From positions 40,300,001-40,364,000 of the forward strand of contig OZ017797.1 of NCBI GenBank assembly GCA_963969395.1: a DNA stretch of 64,000 bases. Reading direction: 5' to 3'. The stretch comes from Pseudoscleropodium purum. Lineage: Eukaryota; Streptophyta; Bryopsida; Hypnales; Brachytheciaceae. The notes under the pieces were generated by a model, which did no database searches, was not told the DNA's origin, and was given only the letters and a program-made list of their open reading frames with translations. Position numbers and translations under genes: made by a program. Numbering within the stretch: position 1 is the stretch's first letter; every line of letters starts with the position of its first letter. Of the stretch, positions 32,011 to 43,178 are shown in pieces.

Positions 32011-35000
32011 TTTGGATATGATTTTAGGTGTACCCACCGTAAGTGAGGGTTTGATTCAATAAAGATTTAAAGCAATGGAAATTTTGACGTTAGATTCTCA
32101 AGGATTCATGTCACCTCACACCAATCACAAGATGACATGGCAATGGGTTTTTTTTTTCAAAATGGCTTAATACTTTATGTTGACTTTGACATTTGCATAG
32201 TGTATTTCTTTGGGCATGAAGTGATACATAAGTCAATAGTATATTAGGATAATAGTTTGGAGATAATAGACTTAGGATTTAATAGAATTTGTAGTTTTTT
32301 TTTCTTATTACAGTATTTGAGTGTATAGGATGAAATTTTGAGTATTGAAATGTATACTATATTTTTAATTTCCCATAGGATAATTGTCTATGAGATATAG
32401 ATATCATAAATTTTGGACAAGTTTTTATAAAGTCAATTTTAAAATGGATTTTTTTGAAATTTTGATACAAGGTCTAGACATACACCTCTTTTGTAGAAAT
32501 TAAGAGATTTCAGCAAAATTTAGATTGTCCAAAGTTTCTCCACTGCATATAGGTGATATTAATAGCTTATATTGAATCCTTCTTTTACTTTTGAAATTTA
32601 GCCTGAAAAGGAAATGATATTATATGCAAAATTTGTAAAAAAATAAATCTATATTTGGTACAAAATCTCAATCTCCAAGAGGGGTCAAATTTCATTAACC
32701 TTGTTGAGTGGGGATAAGAAAATTCTTCTAACTTCAAATGCTATAACCTTGCAATCTATATAGTCAAACTATAGAATGTTTTTCTATACATTTCCATAGC
32801 AGTGTAGTACAATTTTGTATGGATAATTTCAACGAGAAACTTCTATTTTCTATTATTTCTTATGTTGTACCTCACCTAAATGTCAACTTTCTATTAATGT
32901 TTAGTTTAAAAATGTGATGGACAAAAGTTGTTGATTTTTGTTCATCTTTGGAAGGAAATTTCTAAGCTTGATAATCATTTCAAAATGCAAAATTTGGAGA
33001 GGACTTCATAGAGAAGGGCAAGGATGCCATTCAAATTTAAAACCTAAAATATAAATTTGTCGCAAAATGACTTGTTGGTAATCTGGGTAGGTTGTGATGA
33101 AGTCAATTTTTGAATGGGCCTTTTTCAATTTTGACACATGGCAAGGACATGTACTCCCTTTGCAAGAATACATATATAATCATATTTGATCACATGTCTT
33201 GATCAAAAGTTAAAATGCCCCCCAAAATCCAAGTAGAGTGAGTAGTTTTAAGCATACAATATAAACAAAAACACATCTTTTACTTATGAAATTTGGCAAG
33301 TAGATATACAACACATCACAGTGTGCTTCTATAAAAAAAAACTATTTTTAAGTGCAAAAGATTTCTAAAATTTTACAGACATTTATTTATTTTGGCTTGA
33401 TAGGCTAGAAATGGTAGTTGTTCACAATTCTTCCTTATAGTACCTTAGGTCTTTAGATTTTGAATAATTTTTTGTACATTTTGATAAGTGGATAACGTTT
33501 GTCATTTTCATCAATAAAGAAAGCCCTTTGGCAATGACAAAATATATACACAATGCTTCAAATGTTTAGAAGGTACAAAATCAAATGGATAAAAAACATG
33601 TGTTGAAAGTAAAAATAGCAAGCTAAAACACATCGTTCAAAAGAATTCAATTCTTATATTTAGAAGAATTGCAACCATGTGGTTATTAAATAGTCACATG
33701 AAAATTTTAAAAAGTTTTCAAGTCAAATGAAATGAAGATGTATTGAAACCATTACTAGAATGTTTAGTTTGAGTGCTCAAAAAATTAATTTTGAATGTGC
33801 TAAAACATTTATGAGGTATGATTATGGATATATAGAAACATCAATCGTGTTAAAGACGATTTAATAATTTTTCATTCAAAGATAATCTATAAGATTACAT
33901 AAAGATCATATTAAAAAAATATAGAGTGATTACACATTTTTATTTGGGTAGAGATAATTGTGATTGTGTGCTTGTTCTTCAAGCCAATGGCTTTATTATT
34001 GACAAAATTTGGCAACCTTTGTTAAATTTGGCAATTATCACCTCATTCTTCTAAATTTGGCAACTCCATTGACAAGAAAGGCTTTATTGACAAGAAAAAC
34101 ATGATATCTCAAAACATTCAACTATAACAATCTAAAACTAAGATCTTGGATTCTAAAAGTATTTTAGATGCTTTGAAAATATGGGCTCAAATAAAGAGAT
34201 TGTTCCTACTTCAAACCCCATAAATTAGATTATTTCACCACATTTTTTCAATTATTGAATTTTTTTTAATGTAAGAGGAATCTTGGTATAATTAGTTAAG
34301 AGCATCAAGCAAGGGTTGAATGGTAGGTATGAGTAGGAAACAACCCAATGACCAATTGTGACTCGGAACCAAGCACCACTTTGAGTAGTAGAAATATGCT
34401 TACTAAAATTTGTTTGGCATGTCTCCTTTCATACATAATAATGACAATGTTTCGAATTCTTTATATCTTCTAATTATACACAAATGGTACAAGTTACAGT
34501 GAATGAAGTGTCAGAAGCCTACGTAGAATAGAAAAATGGTAATGCTATAAGAATAGGGGGAACAATAGTAGTTTATTTGTAATTAAAATTGGGAGCCTAT
34601 AATGAAAATGTTGTGTGAATCATTCTTGGAACCATTTAATTAGGAAGTTGAAATTCAAAGCAAATTATGATTCTACCATTCAAATTTGCAAACATAAGAT
34701 TGCAATTTTTTTGGAAAATGTAGTACAATTTATTGAATTTAGTCTTTAACAACACAAAATCTAATAAGTGAATACAAACAAAGGCCTAAAATGGAACCTC
34801 AAACAAGTTCAGATATAAGATTACTCACACAAGACCTTTCATTAAAATCATTGAACTTTGTTACGTACAATCCCTTCAACATCCCACATCTTCAATTCAA
34901 CAAGTTCAAGTAAGGTATAGTAGGAGGTACAAGTAGTGTAAATTTCAAGAGATGCAAGTTTTTTTAGTGACTATTGTATTTCAACTTCAAAAATTCATAA

Positions 35001-35220
35001 CTAATTCCACGAAGCTCTAAAAAAATATGAAATGCTTAGTATTTAATGTCAATTCTATTTTTTTTCAAAAAAAAATTCATTGAAAATATTTCAAGAAGTT
35101 TGACCTCCCCAAATTAATGGCTTCACTTCTTAAATGGGCACTTTATGAACCTCCTATCCTTTCATTCTAGCCCATTCCCATTGTGACTCCCATAGCTAAA
35201 TGTTATTATTCTCATTCATA
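32011..35220. other. AT-rich desert, no supported gene
   Basis: Very AT-rich; only chance ORFs. Scattered similarity to the long dispersed repeat is possible (for example near 32650-32900) but too diverged to delimit by eye. Confidence 0.45.
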
Positions 35221-35222
35221 TA

Positions 35223-35470
35223 TTCATACCTTAAGTTAAGTTGTTTGTTATGTTTTATTTGTTATGGTGAAATCTCTTGGATCATACTTCCCATGGTCAC
35301 GTTTTTGGTACTGTCAAAAAGCACTTAGCAAGGAAGTGTGCACATGCCTTATTTGCTGACATTTGGACATATAGTGTAAAGATATTGCAGTTTGAACTTT
35401 TCATGAATTAAAAAATTATTTTTTATTTTTATTTTGACTATGCCAATGACAAAGGGCACACTAGTTTTCC
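35223..35470 (+). repeat. Dispersed copy of the ~270-bp repeat
   Basis: A well-preserved direct copy: ACCTTAAGTTAAGTTGTTTG head, GAAATCTCTTGGATC, TTTTTGGTACTGTC, AGCAAGGAAG, GACATTTGGACATATAGTG, TTATTTTGACTATGCC tail and GGGCACACTAGT end. Confidence 0.75.
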
Positions 35471-35479
35471 ATGAAAACA

Positions 35480-36300
35480 AGTCAAAATCAATGGAATGCA
35501 ACAAGCTTGCGGTAGGTTTTTCTCCCAAGGTGAAAAAATTTGGAGTTCAGCTTCTAGGTGGGGTTTGACCAAAGAGGATCGGCTTCCTTACTGCCCCAAC
35601 CAACCAAAGAGAAATGTAAAAACTACCCCCTCTTTTGCGCCACATATGTTTTGTATTTCTTCACCTCTCCAAGTTAACTGAACTGAAGGCCTCTGATTGC
35701 AACTAGGACTTCAGAATTTGCAAATTCCATCATGGGTGGCAAATGTACAATTCCAGTGTTTTCTCCAAGGGTCAAACGCGCGGCAATGAGGCCGGGGGTC
35801 AGTCCTCCCTGGTAAGTTATTGCCGGCCGGGTCCCCCCTTCCCCAACCCGGTATTGTCAACTTTTATGAACAGTGCCCTTTGCATGAGGAAACTGAAAGC
35901 AAAAAGAGTCGGCCCTGGACGGTTTAGACCCGGGTCAGACCCCACAGAAAAAGATCAGACGAGGGGATGGGGGAGAATCCGAAGCTCGCCCCTCATTGGC
36001 TGGCTCCCTCGCCCCTCGTAAAGTCGATTCTACGGCTCCTTTCCATTTGTGGCTCTTATGCCTTCCGGCACTTGGCTTCACGTCAGTACTTCACCCTTTT
36101 CACCGGACCTGGCCGTCTGCCAATCAAAAGTGGCGGTATCAAGGAAAAATAAATAGAAAAAGGGAAGAAGAAGAAGAAGAAGAAGAAGTTGTTGGACAGT
36201 TTGACTGTTCTTGCGGGTGAGGAACTAATAAGGTATCCTCACCCTTTTGCAAGTTTGCAACTTCGCCCCCCCCCCCCCCCCTTTTTTTTTAAACATCGTC
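35480..36300. other. GC-richer island without a recognised gene; simple repeats
   Basis: This is about 0.8 kb of clearly higher GC in the middle of the AT-rich desert. It contains a GAA microsatellite (about 36163-36189) and a C16 homopolymer followed by T10 (36266-36291). ORFs up to about 92 codons cross it but none resembles a known protein or has conserved-looking features. It could be the remains of a promoter or first exon. Identity unknown. Confidence 0.4.
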
Positions 36301-37555
36301 CATTTGACACGAGATAAAAAACCAAGGCTCCAAAGGCAGCTTGACTTGATGACTTAATTCTAATCAAATGTATTTTCAAAGTCAACATGACATTAATTAT
36401 AAAATTTAACCATGCAACGTAATGACTTATCAAATTTTCCAATCACTGAATTTCATTATTAGTATAATTTCAAAGAGTTACCAAAAGCAATTGATGAAAG
36501 TGGAAGCATTTTGTAATTCAAATGATGTGTAAAAAAGGGTAGTCTAGTGTCAAAACCAAGTGTTTTTATAACTTCATTGACTTTCAAAATTTGTAGTTTA
36601 TTCATGCAATCTTTGAAAATTCTCAAACCAACTACATTTACTTTCACTCAATAACATCATAAAGGATGTGCTATTTAACCCAAATTGTATTTAGGGAAGT
36701 TATTGCTTGAAATTATGTTAGGCTTAGATACTCCCTCAGAGTTCACTACCCTTTTGATTGGCTTGGATTTGGATTGAGTAAATTCCATAATTCTAGTCCT
36801 ATGACCTTTCTTAGGGGGGTTGAGAATTGTTTTAACCTTCAACAAGCGGGGATAGATGTAAAAGATTTACCCCTATTTTGGAAAGTTAGTTTTGAATTTA
36901 ATGACCTTGTGAAGATGAAATATGGCCTCTTATTATGAACATGAATTCCAAATTTCCAAATTTGATCATGTGTGGCAACTAATTTGTTTTAGCACTTTCT
37001 ATCTCTAAAGTACAACTTCAAATTTGTACCCTTTGAAACAAAGCTTGTAGGAAAACTTTAATTTGTTCAAACAATGTTTGTCATACTAATTTACTAAAGT
37101 CACAATATTTTGAATCAATGCAAGTTGATATATTATTGTAAAATATTAATTTCCACTATTTTTTAGGTGACTCTAATTCCCCCCTTCACTACTAGGATAA
37201 ATGAATGTATTTGTAAGGGGATTTGGTATGAGTGCAAATTGGGCTTGAAATTCAACTTCAAATAAGGTGTTGATTATGTAGGTTCATCTATATTGTTTCT
37301 TGTAAGGTTCAAACATGAGTCTTATAGGATAAATGAATGTATTTGCTAATACTTGAAGAAAGAGGAATACAAATTATTGCACATAAATGAAAAATTTGTT
37401 GGGGGTAATTCTATTATCTATATCGTATAGGGGAGCATTGTCCATCACTTCCTATTATTTCCTATTATTCTCCAATATTGAGAGTCATTAAGTATTTACA
37501 ATCAATAATGAGTACGGCCTAATCAAGTGACCATAGAATATGAAGTTGTACTGTT
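36301..37555. other. AT-rich intergenic sequence
   Basis: No gene, RNA or clear repeat is recognised. Confidence 0.45.
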
Positions 37556-37960
37556 GATGCTTCATGTTGGGGCCTCATTGGCAATCAAATTTGCCAAGGC
37601 AGATGTGTACAGCTATGGCATGGTGCCATTTGAGCTCGTAGTCGGGAGGAGGGCACTGGATGCCACGGCAGGCACTCGGAGCAGGCAGTTCGGTTTCCTT
37701 CTTGGGTGTACCGTGACATGATCGCTGGTAGCCTCGTGATGAGCTTCAAAGACCAAGCTCGGAATCTCGGGAATCAGTTGGATCTGAGCAGCAGCCAATT
37801 TGAGAGAGCAACTTTCTCTGCCTTCTGGTACATTCAAGATGAACCTTCGGTGCGACCGAGTATAGGAAAGGTCGTGCAAATGCTCGTGGGGATTGTCTCC
37901 GTCGACCCTCCGCCTGAGTCCCTCACAATCCGAAAGCTTGAACTGCATGTGATCTGGCTC
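37556..37960 (+). pseudogene. Receptor-like kinase fragment (C-terminal kinase subdomains)
   Basis: The translation KADVYSYGMVPFELVVGRR matches kinase subdomain IX, with the invariant aspartate. After a frameshift near 37690 the other frame reads WVYRDMIAGSL, then AFWYIQDEPSVRPSIGKVVQML, the subdomain XI end of plant receptor kinases. The nucleotide-binding and catalytic loops are absent. Sequence before KADV is not kinase-like, so only a short tail was retained. The ending (DPPPESLTIRKLE) also fits S-domain-type receptor kinases. It is a dead fragment. Confidence 0.75.
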
Positions 37961-38383
37961 ATTTGGTGCTTCATTCCTTCAGGCTGATTTCGTCATGCGC
38001 ATTGCAGTAGCTTGAATGTTAGCTCCTGTCAATGCCATTGCCACCAGCTAGGAGTTGTGTTGTCAGCTGCTTGCGCGATATCAATTTACGCCATCAATTT
38101 ACACCATCAATCATGCTAAACGATGTTCATGTCATCTCCTTACTCAAGATGTGAATTGTCCTCAGGATCCAATGTAACTCTGAGTCAACATGAGCCCTTC
38201 TCCATGAAAAAAGTGTGGCTCCCCTTTTCACTGTATGAAGAATGAGAATGGACATGGATTGTTAGTCTTCTTCACGGTTTTTCAATCTTCACTCCTGTTC
38301 TTCAGTTTCGATTTCTCCAGCAGCTCCTGTATTTGATGATTAGAAGTTGCCCAAGTGAAGACGGTACGGTGTCCGCGAGTGCC

Positions 38384-38555
38384 CTCCTCCTCGTGCGCGC
38401 CACCTCCATGGCCGAGAGAGCGCATGTGGTGGTCCTCGCTCCTCAGGGCCGCCACTTGCGCGATAAGTTAAAGGAAAAGGAGCAGGACCCCCTGTGGTTG
38501 GTCAACTTTTCTGCACCCTGGTGCGGTCACTGTAAGAATCTGGCGCCGACAAGAG
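38384..38555 (+). pseudogene. Thioredoxin-domain fragment of a PDI-like protein
   Basis: An open frame reads HVVVLAPQ, LRDKLKEKE, WLVNFSAPWCGHCKNLAP. This is the start of a protein disulfide isomerase-like thioredoxin fold with a CGHC active site, closest in layout to the single-domain plant PDIL5-1 class. A hydrophobic, signal-like stretch (ASALLLVRA) precedes it. Family resemblance ends abruptly after NLAPT, where the sequence turns into simple C/A-rich DNA that leads to the BIC leader. No further exon was found, so I treat it as a truncated copy. Confidence 0.6.
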
Positions 38556-38559
38556 ACCA

Positions 38560-40093
38560 CGTCGACCCCAACCCCAACCCCATTCACACCACCAAAAGGC
38601 AACAGCCCCGTTCACACCGCACTCCCCCAGTCCTTGGCTCACAGCACACCAGCACGTCTCGTCTACTGTCCGTCTCAATCTATTTTTCGCTCCGTCCCGT
38701 CAATCATTTTTCTGCGCGGCCGTCTTGGTCCCTCTTGCAAATCCTTTCTCTCCATCTGCTACTCTCACTCTGCCATTCCCTGCGGGCTGTCAGTAGTATG
38801 TTAAGCGCTTGCAAATTCGAGCTTCAATTTTCGCGACGGGCGCATTTTGTGTCCGTTCTTGCGGTTCTTGGGAGGAAGGGGAGTGACTCCGGACTGGCTG
38901 CCGTGATTTGAGCTTGAGCTCGTTGATGTGAGAAGAGCACTTTGGAACTTGGAGTCGGTTTTCGGTTCAAGAGTTTGGCTCGCTGGAAGAGTGGGAGAGG
39001 TGATCTTGTTTGGTATCCAGGGGATCAAGCAGGTTGCTGTGGGAGGGTGTGAATCTGAGACCAAGATGTTTTTACCGGTGTTCGCTCTTCACTCTCGTAG
39101 CTGGACGAGTTGCTAACGTAAGTGTTCTCCAACTTTACGGTGGCCGGATCTTAGAGCATCTTCGAGTGGAATATTGCCTTACTGGACAGGCGGGAACCAC
39201 GTTGACTATTGAAACAAACTGTGGGGTGGAACATGAGTTTAGTATAATTTCTTGTTATGGAGAAGAGGGAAGTGGTTAGTTAAAGAATATTTCGATTATT
39301 ATGAAACTTCCTTGCCTTGGTGCTTGTGGAGTTGGGATGTCTGCCTTAGACTGCTTGGCGCAGGGCTCACGTTAGTTAGTGTGAGTTCTAAAGAATGCCT
39401 GCAGTGGCTCCCGTTGCATTTCAGATTTCGAAAAGCTAGTTTCCGGGGTTAATAGGGATCGAGTGAGCATGTGCACGCTGCTTCTTTTCGCCTTGAACCT
39501 ATGTTACAGCTTCGGCCAGAATCTCAGTTGCATCTAGGGAATTGGTAGATTTCGAGAAATTCGGTTGAAAGGGTTGCTGGTCGTTCTCTGAGTGATCGTA
39601 GCAAATCCTTAGCGTGATTAGTATTTGCAAAGCAGTGACGAGTGTTGCTCAGAGGACACCACCGCCTGAAATGTACACCTGACAGAGGTACACTTTCACT
39701 GTACTCTGGCTGTCTCCTGACCAGCATTCCACCCGCATTGAATGGAACTTACAGCTTACTTGAACGATCAAATTCAGTGTATCGAGACCGCGATCTTGAA
39801 CATCGCTGTGCATGTCCATTGCTCTCCGGAGCGGGAGTCTGTATGTCACGTGCAGTTTCAATGCAGATCTGCTTGTTAGATGTGCGATCACTGATCATTC
39901 CATGTGTGGGCTTGTAATATCTGGGACTTCGACTGACCTTGCTTTCTGCTGATTCCTCCGAGCAGGTTTGCTCACATAGATTTACAGATTCAGTAGATGT
40001 CCGGAAGATCGTGAGTACATTCTCAGGGACCTCCTGATTTTGCATTCGGCCTCCCTTACCGGGCTCGAATCACAGTAGTGGGGTACTTGTCGA
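38560..40093 (+). other. Leader and promoter region of the BIC gene
   Basis: This is GC-balanced sequence without a supported protein. A leader intron is possible (donor-like GTAAGTGTT near 39119, acceptor-like CCGAGCAG ending near 39965). CT-rich runs near 38690-38780 suit a plant promoter or leader. Several short upstream ORFs occur but none has coding signs. Confidence 0.4.
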
Positions 40094-40927
40094 ATGGTGA
40101 TGGTTGAACAAGGTGGTCTGCATGGGAGATGGACATCTTCGAACGATCGAAAACGAAGCTACTCAAACGCGGAAGCGCGTGATGTAGAATCGAAGCGGCG
40201 CACCGTGGAAACCTCAACGGGCTATGTCGGTGCACTTTCACCATCTTATCCCGTCTCGTCACTGTACCATTCTCATCGAGATTCGGAGGTTACTCATGGA
40301 TCCCAGCGCAGTCAGAAGTCGAAGATTGCGGATTTTACGGAGGAAGGGTATTCAGGACAGTGCGATCACTTCCGCGACTACCCTCTCACGCAACCGCAGG
40401 ACCCGGGAAGCAGTTACCGACCCCAGCCAACCAAGCTTAACAACAGGTTCAATCTTTCAAGGTACCAACTGGACGGAGAGGATGAGTTGGCCCCAATTCC
40501 TGTGATAGATCCTGGGGAGAAGCCCAACCGGTTCAAGACCCAGAGAGAGAGGCTCATGCTAGCGGCTGAGAGTGAAGAAGAGGAGGAAGAGGCAGAAGAA
40601 GAAGAGAAGGAAGAAGAGGAGTCGCATTCACTCTCCTCGGAATCGCGGTCGCAGTCGGAAGACAGTTACATGTCGCAGCGGGAGCGACTGCGGCGATTCA
40701 GCAACGAGCATTCACGGTATGTGGTGATTCCGAATGAATGGGAAGGGGAGCAGCAGTTGCAGGAGTTTGTGGCCCTTGGGAATATTGAAGCGGCGTTGCG
40801 GCCGCTGGGTTTGATGATGGCGCGAGCGGCGCTGGTTTCGGATTCCGTGACGACGCGGCACCGTCGGTCTTCTTCCACTGCACGGTCGTGTTGTCACACG
40901 AATCATGAAAATCCGCACTCGTTGTAG
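40094..40927 (+). CDS. BIC-like protein (blue-light inhibitor of cryptochromes)
   Basis: BIC proteins bind photo-excited plant cryptochromes in the nucleus and block their dimerisation. This single-exon frame has 277 codons with ATG at 40094. The conserved cryptochrome-interacting domain is at about residues 194-250: QRERLRRF, then YVVIPNEW, QLQEFVALGNIEAAL, PLGLMMARAALV. The N-terminal half is basic and Ser/Gln-rich, probably disordered, with a KRSYS-type basic patch that may aid nuclear import. Residues about 160-176 form a nearly pure glutamate run. An earlier QRERL (150-154) repeats the start of the domain motif. The family is usually shorter (about 100-170 residues in flowering plants), so this protein has a long N-terminal extension. 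I would expect light regulation from the family, but the sequence does not show it. Confidence 0.85.
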   Translation: MVMVEQGGLHGRWTSSNDRKRSYSNAEARDVESKRRTVETSTGYVGALSPSYPVSSLYHSHRDSEVTHGSQRSQKSKIADFTEEGYSGQCDHFRDYPLTQPQDPGSSYRPQPTKLNNRFNLSRYQLDGEDELAPIPVIDPGEKPNRFKTQRERLMLAAESEEEEEEAEEEEKEEEESHSLSSESRSQSEDSYMSQRERLRRFSNEHSRYVVIPNEWEGEQQLQEFVALGNIEAALRPLGLMMARAALVSDSVTTRHRRSSSTARSCCHTNHENPHSL

Positions 40928-42094
40928 TCGATTGTGAAGGTATTTGTGATGTGTTGTACTACACTTCAACTTACTGTAGCAGTGTCAAATGAGACTGCGC
41001 CTCTGCCACCCTCAAACATTTCAAATCCAGGCAGGTGCCATTGAGTGCTTGAAGGACATTATCTTTCGTGACAGACAAATTTTCCTTGATGAGGTTGTGG
41101 ATTATTAGGAAATAGGTTTGCACAGCATCAATTGGGTGCGGTTCGCAAGATCGCGGTCGATCTGACATGTCCTTCCGAAGGAAAACCTGTAATTTTTTTA
41201 GCTTTCGATCAAGAATAAAATTTCTCGCAAGGGGCACTGCTGTCTCCACCTGAAACAATGGCAGAGATTCTTGCATTTATTTCCAATAAAAGTGATTAGA
41301 AAATTCTCATCCTCCAAACCTTTCCATTATTTTGTAATTGCAAGCGACGTGTACAGGAATCAAATAGTATGGCAGATATCGCGTGAGATCTAGAAGACCA
41401 CTTCAGCCCTTACTCCCAACATGCACATCTCAGCCAGTTTAAAAGTCAATATTAAAAAAACAATCCACTTAAAGAAGCCTCTTAGAAATCAAGATCCTTT
41501 CACGTGTATCAATAGACCGCATGATAGGAACGAAAGATAGAGATATACATATGCTTCAGGCATCGGCATACTCGTGCCATGAGGGGTGCTCCAATTTCAC
41601 CCTGTAACGCGCTCCCCAAGACAGGATCTGCACTAGGCAAGCACTGCCTGAAAATTTAGTAACGGTACCACACCACAAACTTGCTCTTCAGCCTCACGTC
41701 TGTCAACTATGCATGTTACGTTATTTCTTTAGCCTCAATGTCGCTCGCCACACGCGTCTCAGGATGGAACACCTGTAGTATTCGTATTCGCTGAATCAAA
41801 AGCAGTTAGTCCATCTGTCCAGAAATACCAGAATGGATATCTTATCCTGTCCTGCACAACGAGAAATTTATATCCAATGAACACCCTGAAAACTACTAGC
41901 AAAAACAAGCGATTCAAGTTGTAATCAAGTAACCGAGTTCATACCACTTGTGTCCACCATCACATACTTTTTAAAAGGAAATAAATTAAATTCTTGAAAT
42001 TCATTAGTTTCTCAATCTTCGCTGGAAGAGGGCTGCAATCATCGTCCTATTTGATGTTCTCCAAAGTATAACAATGAGAAGCAACTGTCCGCCC
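40928..42094. other. Intergenic/3' untranslated region
   Basis: This holds the BIC 3' untranslated region and then the 3' flank of the minus-strand exons at 42095. A 101-codon minus-strand frame (40971-41276) is present but shows no family likeness. Confidence 0.45.
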
Positions 42095-42587
42095 CTAAAC
42101 TAGTTGCACAGACATGACTACAAACTCATCCTCTCCAACTTTGTGAAGGACACCGGCAAGCTCCGCAGAGTTGATAATTGAATTATCTCCACTTTGAAGA
42201 AGGGACATAGCTGAAGTTGCCAAGGAGCCCACTGCCTGCAAGTAGTCATAGATACTCTTTGTGTCACTGAAGTGGTTCTGCGGCTGAATCCTAATACTGC
42301 CTCAAATACTGACAACTTACAAGTTTCTAGCACAAAATAGCCCATGTGACATGGAAAAGCTGTCTAACCTAGTCGCACATTCACCTAGATAACAAACTTA
42401 CACGACATACTCCTATGCTTATATCTCCCGAGTGAGAGGGTGAATCCCATGATGTCTTGAACATAGATAAGTCAACACACGATATCATGTGAGAAGTACA
42501 AACCTCAACTATATTTGTCCCCGGATTTATGTTGTAGTATTGCTGAGTTGTCAACAGCGGGAGGCGCTTGATCTTCAACTTTGCCGC
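42095..42587 (-). CDS. Unidentified gene, last two coding exons
   Basis: Two exons fit together in phase with good splice sites: 42504-42587 (28 codons; acceptor after CTCAG, donor GTTTGT) and 42095-42235 (46 codons and TAG; acceptor TTGCAG). The joined tail reads KRLPLLTTQQYYNINPGTN, VEAVGSLATSAMSLLQ, SGDNSIINSAELAGVL, GEDEFVVMSVQLV. The regular amphipathic wording suggests a real protein C-terminus, but I do not recognise the family. Upstream exons should lie between 42588 and 43178. A frame at 42829-43029 with a hydrophobic segment (FGLVGTTFLLTFKIV) is a candidate, but its splice phase does not match. Confidence 0.45.
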
Positions 42588-43178
42588 CTGAGTTCAAAAT
42601 CACCTAAGTTGCATCATAAGATAGTGTTGATAAGATAGATCATTGAATTAGAAGAAAGATGTCTAATATCTCCAATTGTAGCATACTAAATTAGTATGAC
42701 TTTGCTCTTAATATGGCAAACTAGGCCAGAACGCTCGACACAACAATGTTAATTTACAGGGTATGTGCTGGGCTATAAATTAACATTGATGAACAAATAT
42801 CAAGGTACACCAATACATACCCAATGTTTCAGTGAAAGCGGGAATACCACGACCACAACGCATACATGACAATCTTGAAGGTGAGAAGAAAGGTCGTTCC
42901 AACCAACCCAAAATTAAAAAGAATATCCTTGGATGCATGAAATAAGTTTGAATTCCAAATTTCCATGAATGTCATTGGCGTGGTGAATGCCAAATTTATT
43001 GTAGATTCACCCTTACATGGCTGCACCAAAATATTGGTGATCTCAATCCCGCCGCATACTCAAAATGAAAGATAAAGGCTGCTACTGATGCTAATCTAAT
43101 TCATGACTGAAAATGCAACTGAAGCCAATTGCTGCAAGCAAGTGATCTAGAAAGAAACCCAGGCCGGTAATCGCTGGC

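Noticed and set aside
40971..41276. Minus-strand 101-codon frame after the BIC gene
   Set aside because: No family likeness, splice context or partner exon; it falls in the likely BIC 3' untranslated region.
42829..43029. Candidate upstream exon with a hydrophobic segment for the unidentified gene
   Set aside because: No donor site gives the phase needed to join the exon at 42587.
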